Part shown: positions 7,902 through 14,311 of the stretch, piece by piece | How positions within the stretch are numbered: position 1 is the first letter of the stretch | Layout of the letters: the number at the start of each line of letters is the position of its first letter | Assembly (NCBI GenBank): GCA_937969105.1 | Contig: CALBUZ010000153.1 | Location: forward strand, 1-14,311 | Source of the DNA: an uncultured Collinsella sp. | GTDB taxonomy: Bacteria > Actinomycetota > Coriobacteriia > Coriobacteriales > Coriobacteriaceae | DNA: 14,311 bases | Direction: 5' to 3' | Notes under the pieces: model-generated | Seen by the model: only the letters and a program-made list of their open reading frames with translations | The model's database searches: none | Told to the model about the DNA's origin: nothing | Program-made: the position numbers and the translations under genes

Positions 7902-8450
7902 TTAGTCCTCCTCCATGATCACGTGACGGAACGCACCGCCCTCGTAGATGCCGTAGCTGTGCGTACCGTCCTTGGGAATGCTCACGCTGCCGGGATTGAA
8001 GAGCCGCAGGCCCGGGTGCGCCTCGCTTGCCTCGTTAACCTTGATGTGCGTGTGGCCGTAGACGAGCGCGGAGCCCTCGGGCAGCGCGGGCGCGTGGTCG
8101 ACGCTGTTGTGCATGCCGGCGCCAAAGACGTGGCCGTGTGTCAGGAACAGCTCGCGGCCGGTCTCGTCGAACAGCGTGGCGTAGTCGGCCATAACGGGGA
8201 AGTCGAGCACCATCTGGTCGACCTCGGCGTCACAGTTGCCGCGCACCGCGATGATGCGGTCGGCCAGGGCGTTGAGCAGCGGAATCACACGCTTGGGGGC
8301 GTAGTCGCGCGGAAGGTCGTTGCGCGGGCCGTGGTAGAGCAGGTCGCCCAGCAGAACGATGCGGTCGGGTTGCTCGGACTCGATGGCGGCGCAGAGGCGC
8401 TCGGTCCAGTATGCCGAGCCGTGGATGTCGGAGGCGATGAGGTATTTCAT
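7902..8450 (-). CDS. yfcE: YfcE/MJ0936-family metallophosphodiesterase
   Basis: A 182-aa calcineurin-fold phosphoesterase, expected to use two divalent metals (Mn preferred in characterised relatives) and to cleave phosphodiesters; the physiological substrate is unknown. All metal motifs are present: D8 and H10 in SDIHGS, D36 in GDLLYHGPRN, N72 in RGNCD, H105 in THGH, and H133/H135 in GHTH. The ATG at 8450 follows AAAGGA with 6-base spacing and gives the family N terminus MKYLIASDIHG; the ATG 63 bases upstream would add residues before that. It lies between larC2 (55-base gap) and mazG (2-base gap) in one apparent transcript. Confidence 0.93.
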   Translation of the reverse strand: MKYLIASDIHGSAYWTERLCAAIESEQPDRIVLLGDLLYHGPRNDLPRDYAPKRVIPLLNALADRIIAVRGNCDAEVDQMVLDFPVMADYATLFDETGRELFLTHGHVFGAGMHNSVDHAPALPEGSALVYGHTHIKVNEASEAHPGLRLFNPGSVSIPKDGTHSYGIYEGGAFRHVIMEED

Positions 8451-8505
8451 GGTGGTCCTTTCGGGTGGGGTTGATATGACTGGGCGCGGGATGTCGCCGG
8501 CCGCG

Positions 8506-8991
8506 CTATTCAAATCGCAGTGCCGCGCTCTGGGCCGCCTGCATCACGCGTTGGAGCGGTACGTTGTGCTCGCGAGCGAGGCGGGAGCAGTCCTCGTACT
8601 CGGGCGCCGCACGCTCACTGCCGTCGGGCAGAGTGGCCACTTTGACGGCCACCTCGCCCCAAGGCGTCGCCACCTGCTCAAAGCGGCGCGGCAGGCAGAC
8701 GCGCTCCATAATCTGGCGCCGGATACCGTTGGTCGTGGTTTCCAAAAAGATGATCGTCTGCAGACGGTCAATGTCCTCGCGGACGCAGATTACCTGCAGC
8801 TGCCAGCCGGGACGACCTTTTTTGCAGTAGAGAGGCAGCCAGTGCACTTCGCGGGCGCCCGCCTCGCGCAAGCGGTCGGCGGCATAGGCGAGTACCTCGG
8901 GCGACGCATCGTCGATGTCGCACTCTAGCTTGACGATGGTCTCGGGCGCATCGGTCTCGCGGGACAGCGGAGATGTACTTCCACGTTGCAT
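8506..8991 (-). CDS. Stand-alone LarC C-terminal domain (nickel insertion, DUF111 type)
   Basis: The 161-aa product resembles the C-terminal half (LarC2) of LarC, the CTP-dependent enzyme that inserts nickel into the pincer cofactor of lactate racemase and related enzymes. Seen: KLECDIDDASPEVLAYAADRL near the N terminus, REVHWLPLYCKKGRPGWQL, IFLETTTNGIRRQIMERVCLPR, and PEYEDCSRLAREHNVPLQ near the end, all in LarC2 order. No LarC1 half lies upstream: the flank is an inverted repeat and a divergent gene. In Lactobacillus plantarum LarC1 and LarC2 are joined by a programmed frameshift; nothing comparable is possible here. The ATG at 8991 has GGAAAGGA upstream. Whether it acts with a LarC1 encoded elsewhere or in another nickel role is open. 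Confidence 0.8.
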   Translation of the reverse strand: MQRGSTSPLSRETDAPETIVKLECDIDDASPEVLAYAADRLREAGAREVHWLPLYCKKGRPGWQLQVICVREDIDRLQTIIFLETTTNGIRRQIMERVCLPRRFEQVATPWGEVAVKVATLPDGSERAAPEYEDCSRLAREHNVPLQRVMQAAQSAALRFE

Positions 8992-9097
8992 ACGGTCCGG
9001 ATCCTTTCCGCACGGGCTCGTTTTATTCACCCAAACGCTAGCACATCGGACGTGGCACAGGCGTGACTTTCGTCCGTCGCCGCCCTCGCCCCTATCC

Positions 9098-9162
9098 AAA
9101 CATGTACATCAGCCTCCAAACATGTCATTTTATGTCGGTTTTGGAGGCTGACGTACATGTTT
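9098..9162. repeat. 23-bp inverted repeat in the divergent larC2-hisJ intergenic region
   Basis: AAACATGTACATCAGCCTCCAAA (9098-9120) pairs with 9140-9162 at 22 of 23 positions (A-C mismatch at 9108/9152); the 19-base loop is CATGTCATTTTATGTCGGT. The word CAAACATGT recurs at 9119, running into the loop. It lies between two divergent genes, so it is not a terminator for either. A dispersed repeat or an operator-like structure are the options. The rest of the 292-base gap (8992-9283) shows only a TACAAT hexamer at 9246-9251 that might serve the plus-strand gene. Confidence 0.8.
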
Positions 9163-9283
9163 TGAGAGCAAGCGAGGCCGCGCCGCGCAGCCTTTCCGAT
9201 CGATTTCGAGCTCCGGCGTGCGCGGTGTGTTGAGAGCTGCACCATTACAATGGAGCAGATTCGCCGAATGCAAAGGAGTCGCC

Positions 9284-10195
9284 ATGCCCGCCTGCCCGCT
9301 GGTCGATTGCCACACCCACACCTCGTTTTCGGACGGCCATGCCTCATTTGAGGACAACGTCCGCGCCGCTGCCGCCGCCGGCTGCCGCGTCATGGTCTCG
9401 ACCGACCATCTCACCCTGCCCGCCAGCATGGACGCCAGCTGCGAAGTGCAGGTTGTCGAGGGCGACTTGCCGGCACATCGTCTGGCCTTTGAGGACGCCC
9501 GCAAACTCGCCGCGCAGATTGCGCCGGAGCTCACCTTTATCTATGGCTTTGAATGCGATTGGTACGAGGGCTGCGAGCCTTTGGTTGAGCGCTGGTCCCA
9601 GGGCGCCGTCGTACGTCTGGGCAGCGTGCATTGGATTGGCAACCCCGGCGATATTGCGGCCGGTGCCACGGGTACGGCGGGAACGGAAAACGTCACTCGC
9701 CCCGATACACCCGATTCCCTTTGCGGTTGGATCGACGACGACACCAACCTGCACGTTTGGGAAAACCTGGAAGTACACGGCGTGTGGGAGCGCTACGTCG
9801 ACGACTGGTGCCGTGCTTGCGAAAGCTCACTCAACTTTGACGTGATGGCCCATCCCGACCTGGTCATGCGCTTTTCGAAGGAGGGCTTTGCGCCCGATTT
9901 TGACCCGACGCCGTTTTGGGAGCAGATGGCCGAATGCGCCCACGATACGGGTCGCCGCGTTGAGGTCTCGACCGCCGCACCGCGCAAGGGACTCGACGAC
10001 TACTATCCCGCGACCGGGCTGTTGCGTTGCTTCGCCCACGCCGAGGTACCCATCACCTTTGGCTCGGACGCGCACCGCGCCTGCGATATTTGCTGGAACA
10101 TCCGCGAGGCTCAGGCCCACGCCTACGACTGTGGTTATCGAACCTTCGACATCCCCCACCCCACCGGAGAATGGGAATCCATACCCCTCGCCTAA
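9284..10195 (+). CDS. hisJ: PHP-domain histidinol-phosphatase (HisJ/HisK family)
   Basis: A 303-aa PHP-fold phosphatase predicted to convert L-histidinol phosphate to L-histidinol. Metal-binding motifs appear in order: H10 and H12 in DCHTHTSFSDG, D41-H42 in STDH, GFECDWYEG, GSVHWIG, MAHPDL, EVSTA and the final GSDAH. The ATG at 9284 follows AAAGGAG; an upstream ATG at 9218 would add 22 residues before the HTH motif and is rejected. The assignment to histidine synthesis, and not to another PHP phosphoesterase role, is supported by the facing his operon, whose other genes in this window include no histidinol phosphatase. Its stop codon lies 2 bases from that of hisE with no terminator between. 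Confidence 0.88.
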   Translation: MPACPLVDCHTHTSFSDGHASFEDNVRAAAAAGCRVMVSTDHLTLPASMDASCEVQVVEGDLPAHRLAFEDARKLAAQIAPELTFIYGFECDWYEGCEPLVERWSQGAVVRLGSVHWIGNPGDIAAGATGTAGTENVTRPDTPDSLCGWIDDDTNLHVWENLEVHGVWERYVDDWCRACESSLNFDVMAHPDLVMRFSKEGFAPDFDPTPFWEQMAECAHDTGRRVEVSTAAPRKGLDDYYPATGLLRCFAHAEVPITFGSDAHRACDICWNIREAQAHAYDCGYRTFDIPHPTGEWESIPLA

Positions 10196-10197
10196 GA

Positions 10198-10515
10198 CTA
10201 GTGGCGGCGAGCGTTGAGCTCACCGGCCAGCTCGTCGAGGGTGATACCGCAGCGCTCGAGCGTTACGAGCAGGTGGTAGACCAGGTCGCTGGCCTCGTAG
10301 CGAATGTGATCGTGATCGTTATCCTTGCAGGCCATGATGACCTCGCTCGCCTCCTCGGCAAGCTTCTTGAGCAGCTCATCCTCCACGTCGGTCAGCAGAC
10401 GCGCGGTATAGCTCTCCTGCGGCGATGCATCACGACGACCGCGAATCACCTCGGCCAGCCCCGTCAGCGTCTCGCCGATATTTCCATCCTGAACGTTTGC
10501 GGTGCGCACACCCAT
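10198..10515 (-). CDS. hisE: Phosphoribosyl-ATP pyrophosphatase
   Basis: Hydrolyses phosphoribosyl-ATP to phosphoribosyl-AMP and PPi, the second step of histidine synthesis. The 105-aa protein has the family's all-alpha NTP-pyrophosphatase signature: SYTARLLTDVEDELLKKLAEE, EEASEVIMACKDND, and EASDLVYHLLVTLE, with Glu/Asp metal ligands in the EExxE and ExxD positions. AAAGGA precedes the ATG at 10515. It is the last gene of the his operon in this window, 45 bases after hisI, and separate from hisI; in many bacteria the two are fused. Confidence 0.95.
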   Translation of the reverse strand: MGVRTANVQDGNIGETLTGLAEVIRGRRDASPQESYTARLLTDVEDELLKKLAEEASEVIMACKDNDHDHIRYEASDLVYHLLVTLERCGITLDELAGELNARRH

Positions 10516-10560
10516 GGTTCAATCCTTTCTGGTGGCCGAGCGTCTAATCGAGCGCCCGCC

Positions 10561-10890
10561 CTACGCGAGTTTTTTAAAGAAGCAGGTACGGTTGCCGGTA
10601 TGGCAGGCCGGACCCGGCGAGTTGACCTTGACCAGCAGTGTATCGCTATCGCAGTCGGCCCAGAGCTCCTTGACCTCTTGCATATTGCCGCTCGTCGCGC
10701 CCTTGTTCCAGAGCTCCTGGCGACTGCGGCTCCAAAACCACGTGGTGCCGGTCTTGAGCGTCAACCCCACCGACTCCTCGTTCATCCAGGCAACCATAAG
10801 CACCTCGCCGGTGTCATACTGCTGAACCACACAAGGAATCAGCCCGCGAGCGTCGTACATAAGATCAGACGCTTCTATTACCTCAGTCAT
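10561..10890 (-). CDS. hisI: Phosphoribosyl-AMP cyclohydrolase
   Basis: Opens the adenine ring of phosphoribosyl-AMP, the third step of histidine synthesis. It is 109 aa from the ATG at 10890. Zn ligands C80, C96 and C103 are in WADCDSD, PACHTG and RTCFF; D79/D81/D83 would bind Mg. [11 protein letters not shown] and [14 protein letters not shown] are family hallmarks. Two ATG codons are adjacent (10893 and 10890); the spacing from GGGAG favours the second. The frame is open further upstream to 11028, but that part lies inside a large palindrome and shows no homology, so it is excluded. The gap to hisF is 147 bases. Confidence 0.94.
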   Translation of the reverse strand: MTEVIEASDLMYDARGLIPCVVQQYDTGEVLMVAWMNEESVGLTLKTGTTWFWSRSRQELWNKGATSGNMQEVKELWADCDSDTLLVKVNSPGPACHTGNRTCFFKKLA

Positions 10891-10934
10891 CATTTCTCCC
10901 AAGTCATAAACGAAACCCCACAGGTCGGCGAGGG

Positions 10935-11028
10935 TTGTCCAGGTGCCGCAGGTTGCCGCGAAAGAGGAGCGACGCGTACTTTGGTACGCGAGCGACGGTT
11001 TGAGCGGCAAGATGCGGTGCCTGGACAA
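10935..11028. repeat. Nested palindromic element between hisF and hisI
   Basis: A 25-base outer stem pairs 10935-10959 with 11004-11028 (two G-U pairs and one 2-base mismatch). Inside, CGCGTAC-TTTG-GTACGCG (10973-10990) is a perfect 7-bp hairpin, flanked on both sides by a GAGCGAC direct repeat. It occupies most of the 147-base gap. On the transcript it would be a strong branched hairpin with no T-tract, so RNA processing or stability is likelier than termination. It looks like a REP-type dispersed element; I recall similar intergenic sequences in Collinsella but cannot verify it. Confidence 0.75.
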
Positions 11029-11037
11029 GCCGCAGCA

Positions 11038-11820
11038 CTAGAAGTCCAACCTCACAGGAATGCCCTGCGACGCCATATACTCCTTCACCTGGCGAATGCT
11101 GAAGGTTCCAAAGTGAAAGACGCTCGCCGCCAGCACGGCATCGGCCTCGCCCTCGATCACGCCCTCGGCAAAATGCTCGAGCGTACCCACACCGCCGCTC
11201 GCGATGACGGGGATTGGCACCGCGCGGGCCACGGCGCGGGTGAGCGCCAGGTCAAATCCGGCCTTGGTGCCGTCGCGGTCCATACTGGTGAGCAGGATCT
11301 CGCCGGCGCCGCGACGAGCCGCCTCCTCGGCCCACGCCACCGCGTCGATGCCCGTGGCGTTGCGGCCGCCCGCCGTGAAGACCTCCCACTTGTCGGCGTC
11401 CGGCTCGCCGGGCAGGCCCACGCGCTTGGCATCGATCGCCACGACCACGGCCTGGCTGCCAAACGCCGCGGCAGCCTGGCTGATCAGCGACGGGTCACGC
11501 ACGGCGGCAGAGTTGAGCGACACCTTATCGGCACCGGCGGCAACCATGGTGCGCATGCCCGCCAGGTCGCGAAAGCCGCCGCCCACGGTATAGGGAATGG
11601 CCAGCTCCTCGGCCGCGTGCGCCGCCATCTCGATGGTCGTCGCACGGTTGTCGCTCGTGGCGGTAATGTCCAGGAAGGCGACCTCGTCCGCACCCTCGCG
11701 GTCGTAGGCGCGGGCCAGCTCCACCGGGTCGCCCGCATCGCGCAGGCTCACAAAGTTAACGCCCTTGACCACGCGGCCGTCCTTAACATCCAGACAGGGA
11801 ATCACGCGTTTGGCAAGCAT
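11038..11820 (-). CDS. hisF: Imidazole glycerol phosphate synthase cyclase subunit
   Basis: The (beta/alpha)8-barrel half of IGP synthase: it takes ammonia from HisH and converts PRFAR to imidazole glycerol phosphate plus AICAR. At 260 aa it is full length. Catalytic D11 ([13 protein letters not shown]) and D130 (VVAIDAKR) fall exactly at the canonical numbers. Phosphate-binding glycines are in YTVGGGF and SGGVGTLEH. The ATG at 11820 follows GGAGGAG located in the end of hisA, 3 bases after that gene's stop, so translation is coupled to hisA and, through it, to its partner hisH. Confidence 0.99.
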   Translation of the reverse strand: MLAKRVIPCLDVKDGRVVKGVNFVSLRDAGDPVELARAYDREGADEVAFLDITATSDNRATTIEMAAHAAEELAIPYTVGGGFRDLAGMRTMVAAGADKVSLNSAAVRDPSLISQAAAAFGSQAVVVAIDAKRVGLPGEPDADKWEVFTAGGRNATGIDAVAWAEEAARRGAGEILLTSMDRDGTKAGFDLALTRAVARAVPIPVIASGGVGTLEHFAEGVIEGEADAVLAASVFHFGTFSIRQVKEYMASQGIPVRLDF

Positions 11821-11823
11821 GGG

Positions 11824-12567
11824 CTACTCCTCCCCTCGGGCGGCGGTCAGCGCCTGGGCCAGCGTAAAGTTGCCCTCGTAGAGCGCGCGACCGGTAATGG
11901 CGCCTTCAATCGCGCCCTCGCCCACCGCGGCAAGCGCGCGGATATCGACGAGCGTCGAGATACCGCCCGACGCCACGACGGGAAAGCCCGCAACCTCGGC
12001 CACATGGCGATACGCCGCCACATCGATGCCCGTCTGCATGCCATCGCGCGCGATGTCGGTATACACCAGATGCTTAAAGCCCAGCTCGGAAAGCTGCGCC
12101 ACGGCGTCGTCGAGTGACACACCCGCGCCGTCACGCCAGCCGTTCACCTTGACCTGGCCGTCGCGTGCGGCAATGTCAGCCACCAGCAGCTCGCCAAAGC
12201 CGCGAGCCGCCACCTCGGCAAATCCCGGCTCGGTCACGAGCACCGTGCCCAGTGCGATGCGACGCGCGCCGTAGCCGGCCAGCTCGTCGATGCGTGCAAG
12301 CGAGCGAACACCGCCGCCCACGTCCACGGACAGACCGTCGACATCGCAGATGGCCTTAATCGCCGCCGAGTTGGCAGCGCATGTGTCCTCGTCCTCGCCA
12401 AAGGCAGCGGACAGGTCGACGACGTGCACCCAGCTTGCGCCCTGCTCGGCAAACGAGCGGGCGACGGCCACGGGGTCGTCGGAATATACCTTGCAGCGGC
12501 TCTGGTCGCCGCGCTCCAGGCGCACGACCTTGCCGCCGATCAAATCGATTGCGGGAAACAGAATCAT
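11824..12567 (-). CDS. hisA: ProFAR isomerase (phosphoribosylformimino-AICAR-phosphate isomerase)
   Basis: Amadori isomerase of the fourth histidine step. It is 247 aa, a (beta/alpha)8 barrel homologous to HisF. Catalytic D8 is in FPAIDLIGGKVVRL and the second Asp, about D131, in LLVADIAARDGQVKVNGW; phosphate-binding motifs are DVGGGVRS and SGGISTL. In many actinobacteria this enzyme also serves tryptophan synthesis (PriA); that dual role cannot be decided by eye. Its ATG overlaps the hisH stop in an ATGA, and hisF follows after 3 bases. Confidence 0.97.
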   Translation of the reverse strand: MILFPAIDLIGGKVVRLERGDQSRCKVYSDDPVAVARSFAEQGASWVHVVDLSAAFGEDEDTCAANSAAIKAICDVDGLSVDVGGGVRSLARIDELAGYGARRIALGTVLVTEPGFAEVAARGFGELLVADIAARDGQVKVNGWRDGAGVSLDDAVAQLSELGFKHLVYTDIARDGMQTGIDVAAYRHVAEVAGFPVVASGGISTLVDIRALAAVGEGAIEGAITGRALYEGNFTLAQALTAARGEE

Positions 12568-13259
12568 CGGCCGGCCCCCTCGACGATGCTCACGAAGTTC
12601 TTAAGGATGCGCTGACCCAGCGCAGAGGATTTCTCGGGATGGAACTGGCAGCCCCACACGTTGCCGTGGCGCACGATACACGGGAAGCTCCGCGTGTAGT
12701 GCGTGCGCGCCAGAACGTCGGCAGCATCGGCGTCGTCTGCCACCGCGTAGCTGTGGGTGAAGTACATGTTGGCGCCCTCGGCAAAACCGGCAAGCAGCGG
12801 ATCGGCCGCGCCGGCAGGCGTCATGTGCACCTGATCCCAGCCCACGTGCGGCACCTTCAGACGACTCGACTCCAGGCGCGTGCACGAGCCGTGCATGATG
12901 CCCAGGCCATCGACCCAGGGGCCGCCGGCCTGCTCGGAGGCATCGTCGTCCGCGCCCTCGTCCGCCGGCACGCCCTCGTCGCCCCGCTCAAAAAACAGCT
13001 GAAGGCCCAGGCAGATGCCGAGCAGCGGAGTTCCGGCGGCAACGACATCGAGCACCGCGTCCGCCTCGCCGCTCTCGCGCATAAAGGCAATCGCATCGTA
13101 GAACGCACCCACGCCCGGGATGACCAGGCCGTCGGCGTTACGGATCTGCTCCGGGTCGTCCGACGTGCAGGCGTCGGCACCGGCGCGCGCAAGCCCGCGC
13201 ACAACGCTCGACAAGTTGCCCTTGTGGTAGTCGACCACCACGATCTTCGGTTCGCCCAC
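12564..13259 (-). CDS. hisH: Imidazole glycerol phosphate synthase glutamine amidotransferase subunit
   Basis: The class I glutaminase that supplies ammonia to HisF. It is 231 aa from a GTG start at 13259, preceded by GGGAGGG; the next upstream ATG (13295) sits inside a hairpin and would add 12 unrelated residues. The catalytic triad is C83 in GICLGLQLFF, with H207 and E209 in CQFHPEKS. The oxyanion/PGVGAF element is at 49-53. An acidic insert of about 25 residues (92-117, Glu/Asp/Ala-rich) follows the nucleophile elbow and makes it longer than the usual 200 aa. Its stop overlaps the hisA start by 4 bases. Confidence 0.97.
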   Translation of the reverse strand: MGEPKIVVVDYHKGNLSSVVRGLARAGADACTSDDPEQIRNADGLVIPGVGAFYDAIAFMRESGEADAVLDVVAAGTPLLGICLGLQLFFERGDEGVPADEGADDDASEQAGGPWVDGLGIMHGSCTRLESSRLKVPHVGWDQVHMTPAGAADPLLAGFAEGANMYFTHSYAVADDADAADVLARTHYTRSFPCIVRHGNVWGCQFHPEKSSALGQRILKNFVSIVEGAGR

Positions 13260-13284
13260 GCGACCCTCCCTTATCTCATCATCC

Positions 13285-13325
13285 AAAACCACCACAAAGG
13301 TGCCTGTCCCCTTTGTGGTGGTTTT
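13285..13325. repeat. 16-bp perfect palindrome between hisB and hisH
   Basis: AAAACCACCACAAAGG (13285-13300) pairs perfectly with CCTTTGTGGTGGTTTT (13310-13325 by complement) around a 9-base loop. The loop and its neighbours read GGTGCCTGTCCCC, which I recall as a core of dispersed repeats in Coriobacteria and some Firmicutes. On the minus strand the 3' arm ends in TTTT, so weak intra-operon termination or attenuation is possible. A shorter relative, CTTTGTGGCGG, lies beside it at 13329-13339. Confidence 0.75.
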
Positions 13326-13339
13326 TGCCTTTGTGGCGG

Positions 13340-13927
13340 TTACAGTGAGCCCTTGGTGCTGGGGATGCCTTGCACGCGGGGATCGAGCTCACAGGCGTGA
13401 CGCATCGTGCGGCCCACGGCCTTAAAGGCCGCCTCGATAATGTGATGCGAGTTACCGCCCGCCAGCTCGCGCACGTGCAGCGTGAGCTTGGCATCGCGCG
13501 CAAAGGCGTAGAAGAACTCGACGGCCAGCTCGGTATCAAAGGTGCCCACGCGCTCGGTCGGCACGGGCAGCTCGCAGTAGGCCTGCCCGCGGCCCGAAAT
13601 ATCAACGGCAGCCATCACAAGCGTCTCGTCCATGGCGATCGCCGCGTCGGCAAAGCGCGTAATGCCCGCCTTGTCGCCCAGCGCCTGACAAAACGCCTCG
13701 CCCAGCACGATGCCCGTATCCTCGACGGTATGGTGCGCGTCGACCTCAACGTCGCCCACCGCGTGTACCGTCAAATCAAACAAACCGTGGCGGCCAAAGG
13801 CGTTGAGCATGTGGTCGAAAAACGGCACGCCGGTCGAGATATCGCACGCACCGGTTCCATCCAGGTCGAGCTTTACGACAATATCGGTCTCCCCCGTCTT
13901 ACGGGTTACCTCGGCATAGCGGCCCAT
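13340..13927 (-). CDS. hisB: Imidazoleglycerol-phosphate dehydratase
   Basis: Mn-dependent dehydration of imidazole glycerol phosphate to imidazole acetol phosphate. It is 195 aa, the monofunctional form without the HAD phosphatase domain seen in E. coli HisB, which agrees with a separate PHP phosphatase next to the operon. Metal-binding HHTVED (65-70) and SHHIIEA (160-166) are intact, as are GVPFFDHML and the C-terminal PSTKGSL. Its ATG at 13927 directly abuts the hisC stop, with the AGGAGGAG site inside hisC. An 80-base gap with a palindrome separates it from hisH. Confidence 0.98.
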   Translation of the reverse strand: MGRYAEVTRKTGETDIVVKLDLDGTGACDISTGVPFFDHMLNAFGRHGLFDLTVHAVGDVEVDAHHTVEDTGIVLGEAFCQALGDKAGITRFADAAIAMDETLVMAAVDISGRGQAYCELPVPTERVGTFDTELAVEFFYAFARDAKLTLHVRELAGGNSHHIIEAAFKAVGRTMRHACELDPRVQGIPSTKGSL

Positions 13928-14311
13928 CTACATCTCCTCCTTCACCAGCGCGGCAAACGCAGCCAGCACCTCATCATTTTCCTGCGGGGTACCCACGGTA
14001 ATGCGTAGACAGTCCGCAAGCCCCGGCGCATAGCTAAAGTCGCGCACCAAAATCGAATACTCATCGCGCAGACGCTCGCGCACGCGCGTGGCATGCGGCG
14101 TGCGCACGAGCACAAAGTTCGCCGCGCTCGGCCACGCCTCCACGGGCAGGCCCTCGGCAGCCATCGCGCGCAGAGCGGCCAGCTCGCGCTCGCGCTCAGA
14201 TGCGACCTGCGCCACCACGGGCGCGTAGGCATCACGGGCACGCACGCAGGCAAGCGCGGCGGCCTGGCTCAGCACGTTGACCGAATAGATCTGGCGAATC
14301 GCCGCGAACAC
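13928..14311 (-). CDS. hisC: Histidinol-phosphate aminotransferase, C-terminal part (cut by window edge)
   Basis: PLP enzyme that makes histidinol phosphate from imidazole acetol phosphate and glutamate. Only the last 128 or so codons are in the window; the GTG at its edge is an internal codon. Visible family elements are YSVNVLSQAAALA, PSAANFVLVR and the terminal CLRITVGTPQEND, whose Arg normally binds the substrate carboxylate or phosphate end. The PLP-binding lysine is outside the window. It ends in a TAG immediately before the hisB ATG. Confidence 0.93.
   Translation of the reverse strand: MFAAIRQIYSVNVLSQAAALACVRARDAYAPVVAQVASERERELAALRAMAAEGLPVEAWPSAANFVLVRTPHATRVRERLRDEYSILVRDFSYAPGLADCLRITVGTPQENDEVLAAFAALVKEEM

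Noticed and set aside
9098..9162. Rho-independent terminator
   Set aside because: Both neighbours start here and read away from it, so there is no transcript known to end at it.
10894..11028. An N-terminal extension of hisI by about 45 residues
   Set aside because: The extension translates the palindromic element and lacks homology; GGGAG directly precedes the ATG pair at 10893/10890.
10027..12117. A 696-codon plus-strand open frame opposite hisE, hisI, hisF and hisA
   Set aside because: It is antisense to four clear his genes and has a non-protein-like composition; a GC-driven shadow.

Overview
The window reads as high-GC chromosomal DNA of an actinobacterium of the class Coriobacteriia. 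Collinsella is the best guess, from gene content, the style of the intergenic palindromes and the protein sequences; this is recognition, not a search result. Positions 1-63 are not biological: they are an Illumina TruSeq indexed adapter, so base 1 is almost certainly the raw end of an assembled contig.

Left block (320-3257, + strand): mazG, a divIC/ftsB-type septum protein gene and a ppx/gppA-type phosphatase gene, followed by tRNA-Leu(UAA). Junction (3258-3593): two similar rho-independent terminators, a multi-hairpin segment, an 18-base repeat of the tRNA 3' end and an inverted repeat. Middle block (3594-8991, - strand): the same three families again in mirror orientation (ppx, divIC, then eno, then mazG), followed upstream by a YfcE-type phosphoesterase gene and a stand-alone LarC C-terminal domain gene. 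The two blocks therefore converge on the tRNA as a diverged mirror image. This is either an ancient inverted paralogous cluster or a chimeric join of two related genomes, and the adapter at the contig end makes the second reading serious.

Right block (9284-14311): histidine biosynthesis. A PHP-type histidinol phosphatase gene (+) converges on a minus-strand operon hisC(partial)-hisB-hisH-hisA-hisF-hisI-hisE. These supply most middle and late steps: pyrophosphohydrolase, cyclohydrolase, isomerase, both cyclase subunits, dehydratase, aminotransferase and phosphatase. hisG and hisD are not in the window. The hisH/hisA/hisF part is tightly coupled (4-base overlap, then a 3-base gap), whereas two gaps in the operon hold large palindromes.

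No CRISPR array, transposase, phage gene, toxin-antitoxin pair or defence system was seen. The coding content is ordinary housekeeping. What deserves attention is the mirrored mazG/divIC/ppx arrangement and its tRNA junction, the adapter, and the four to five distinct intergenic palindromic elements.
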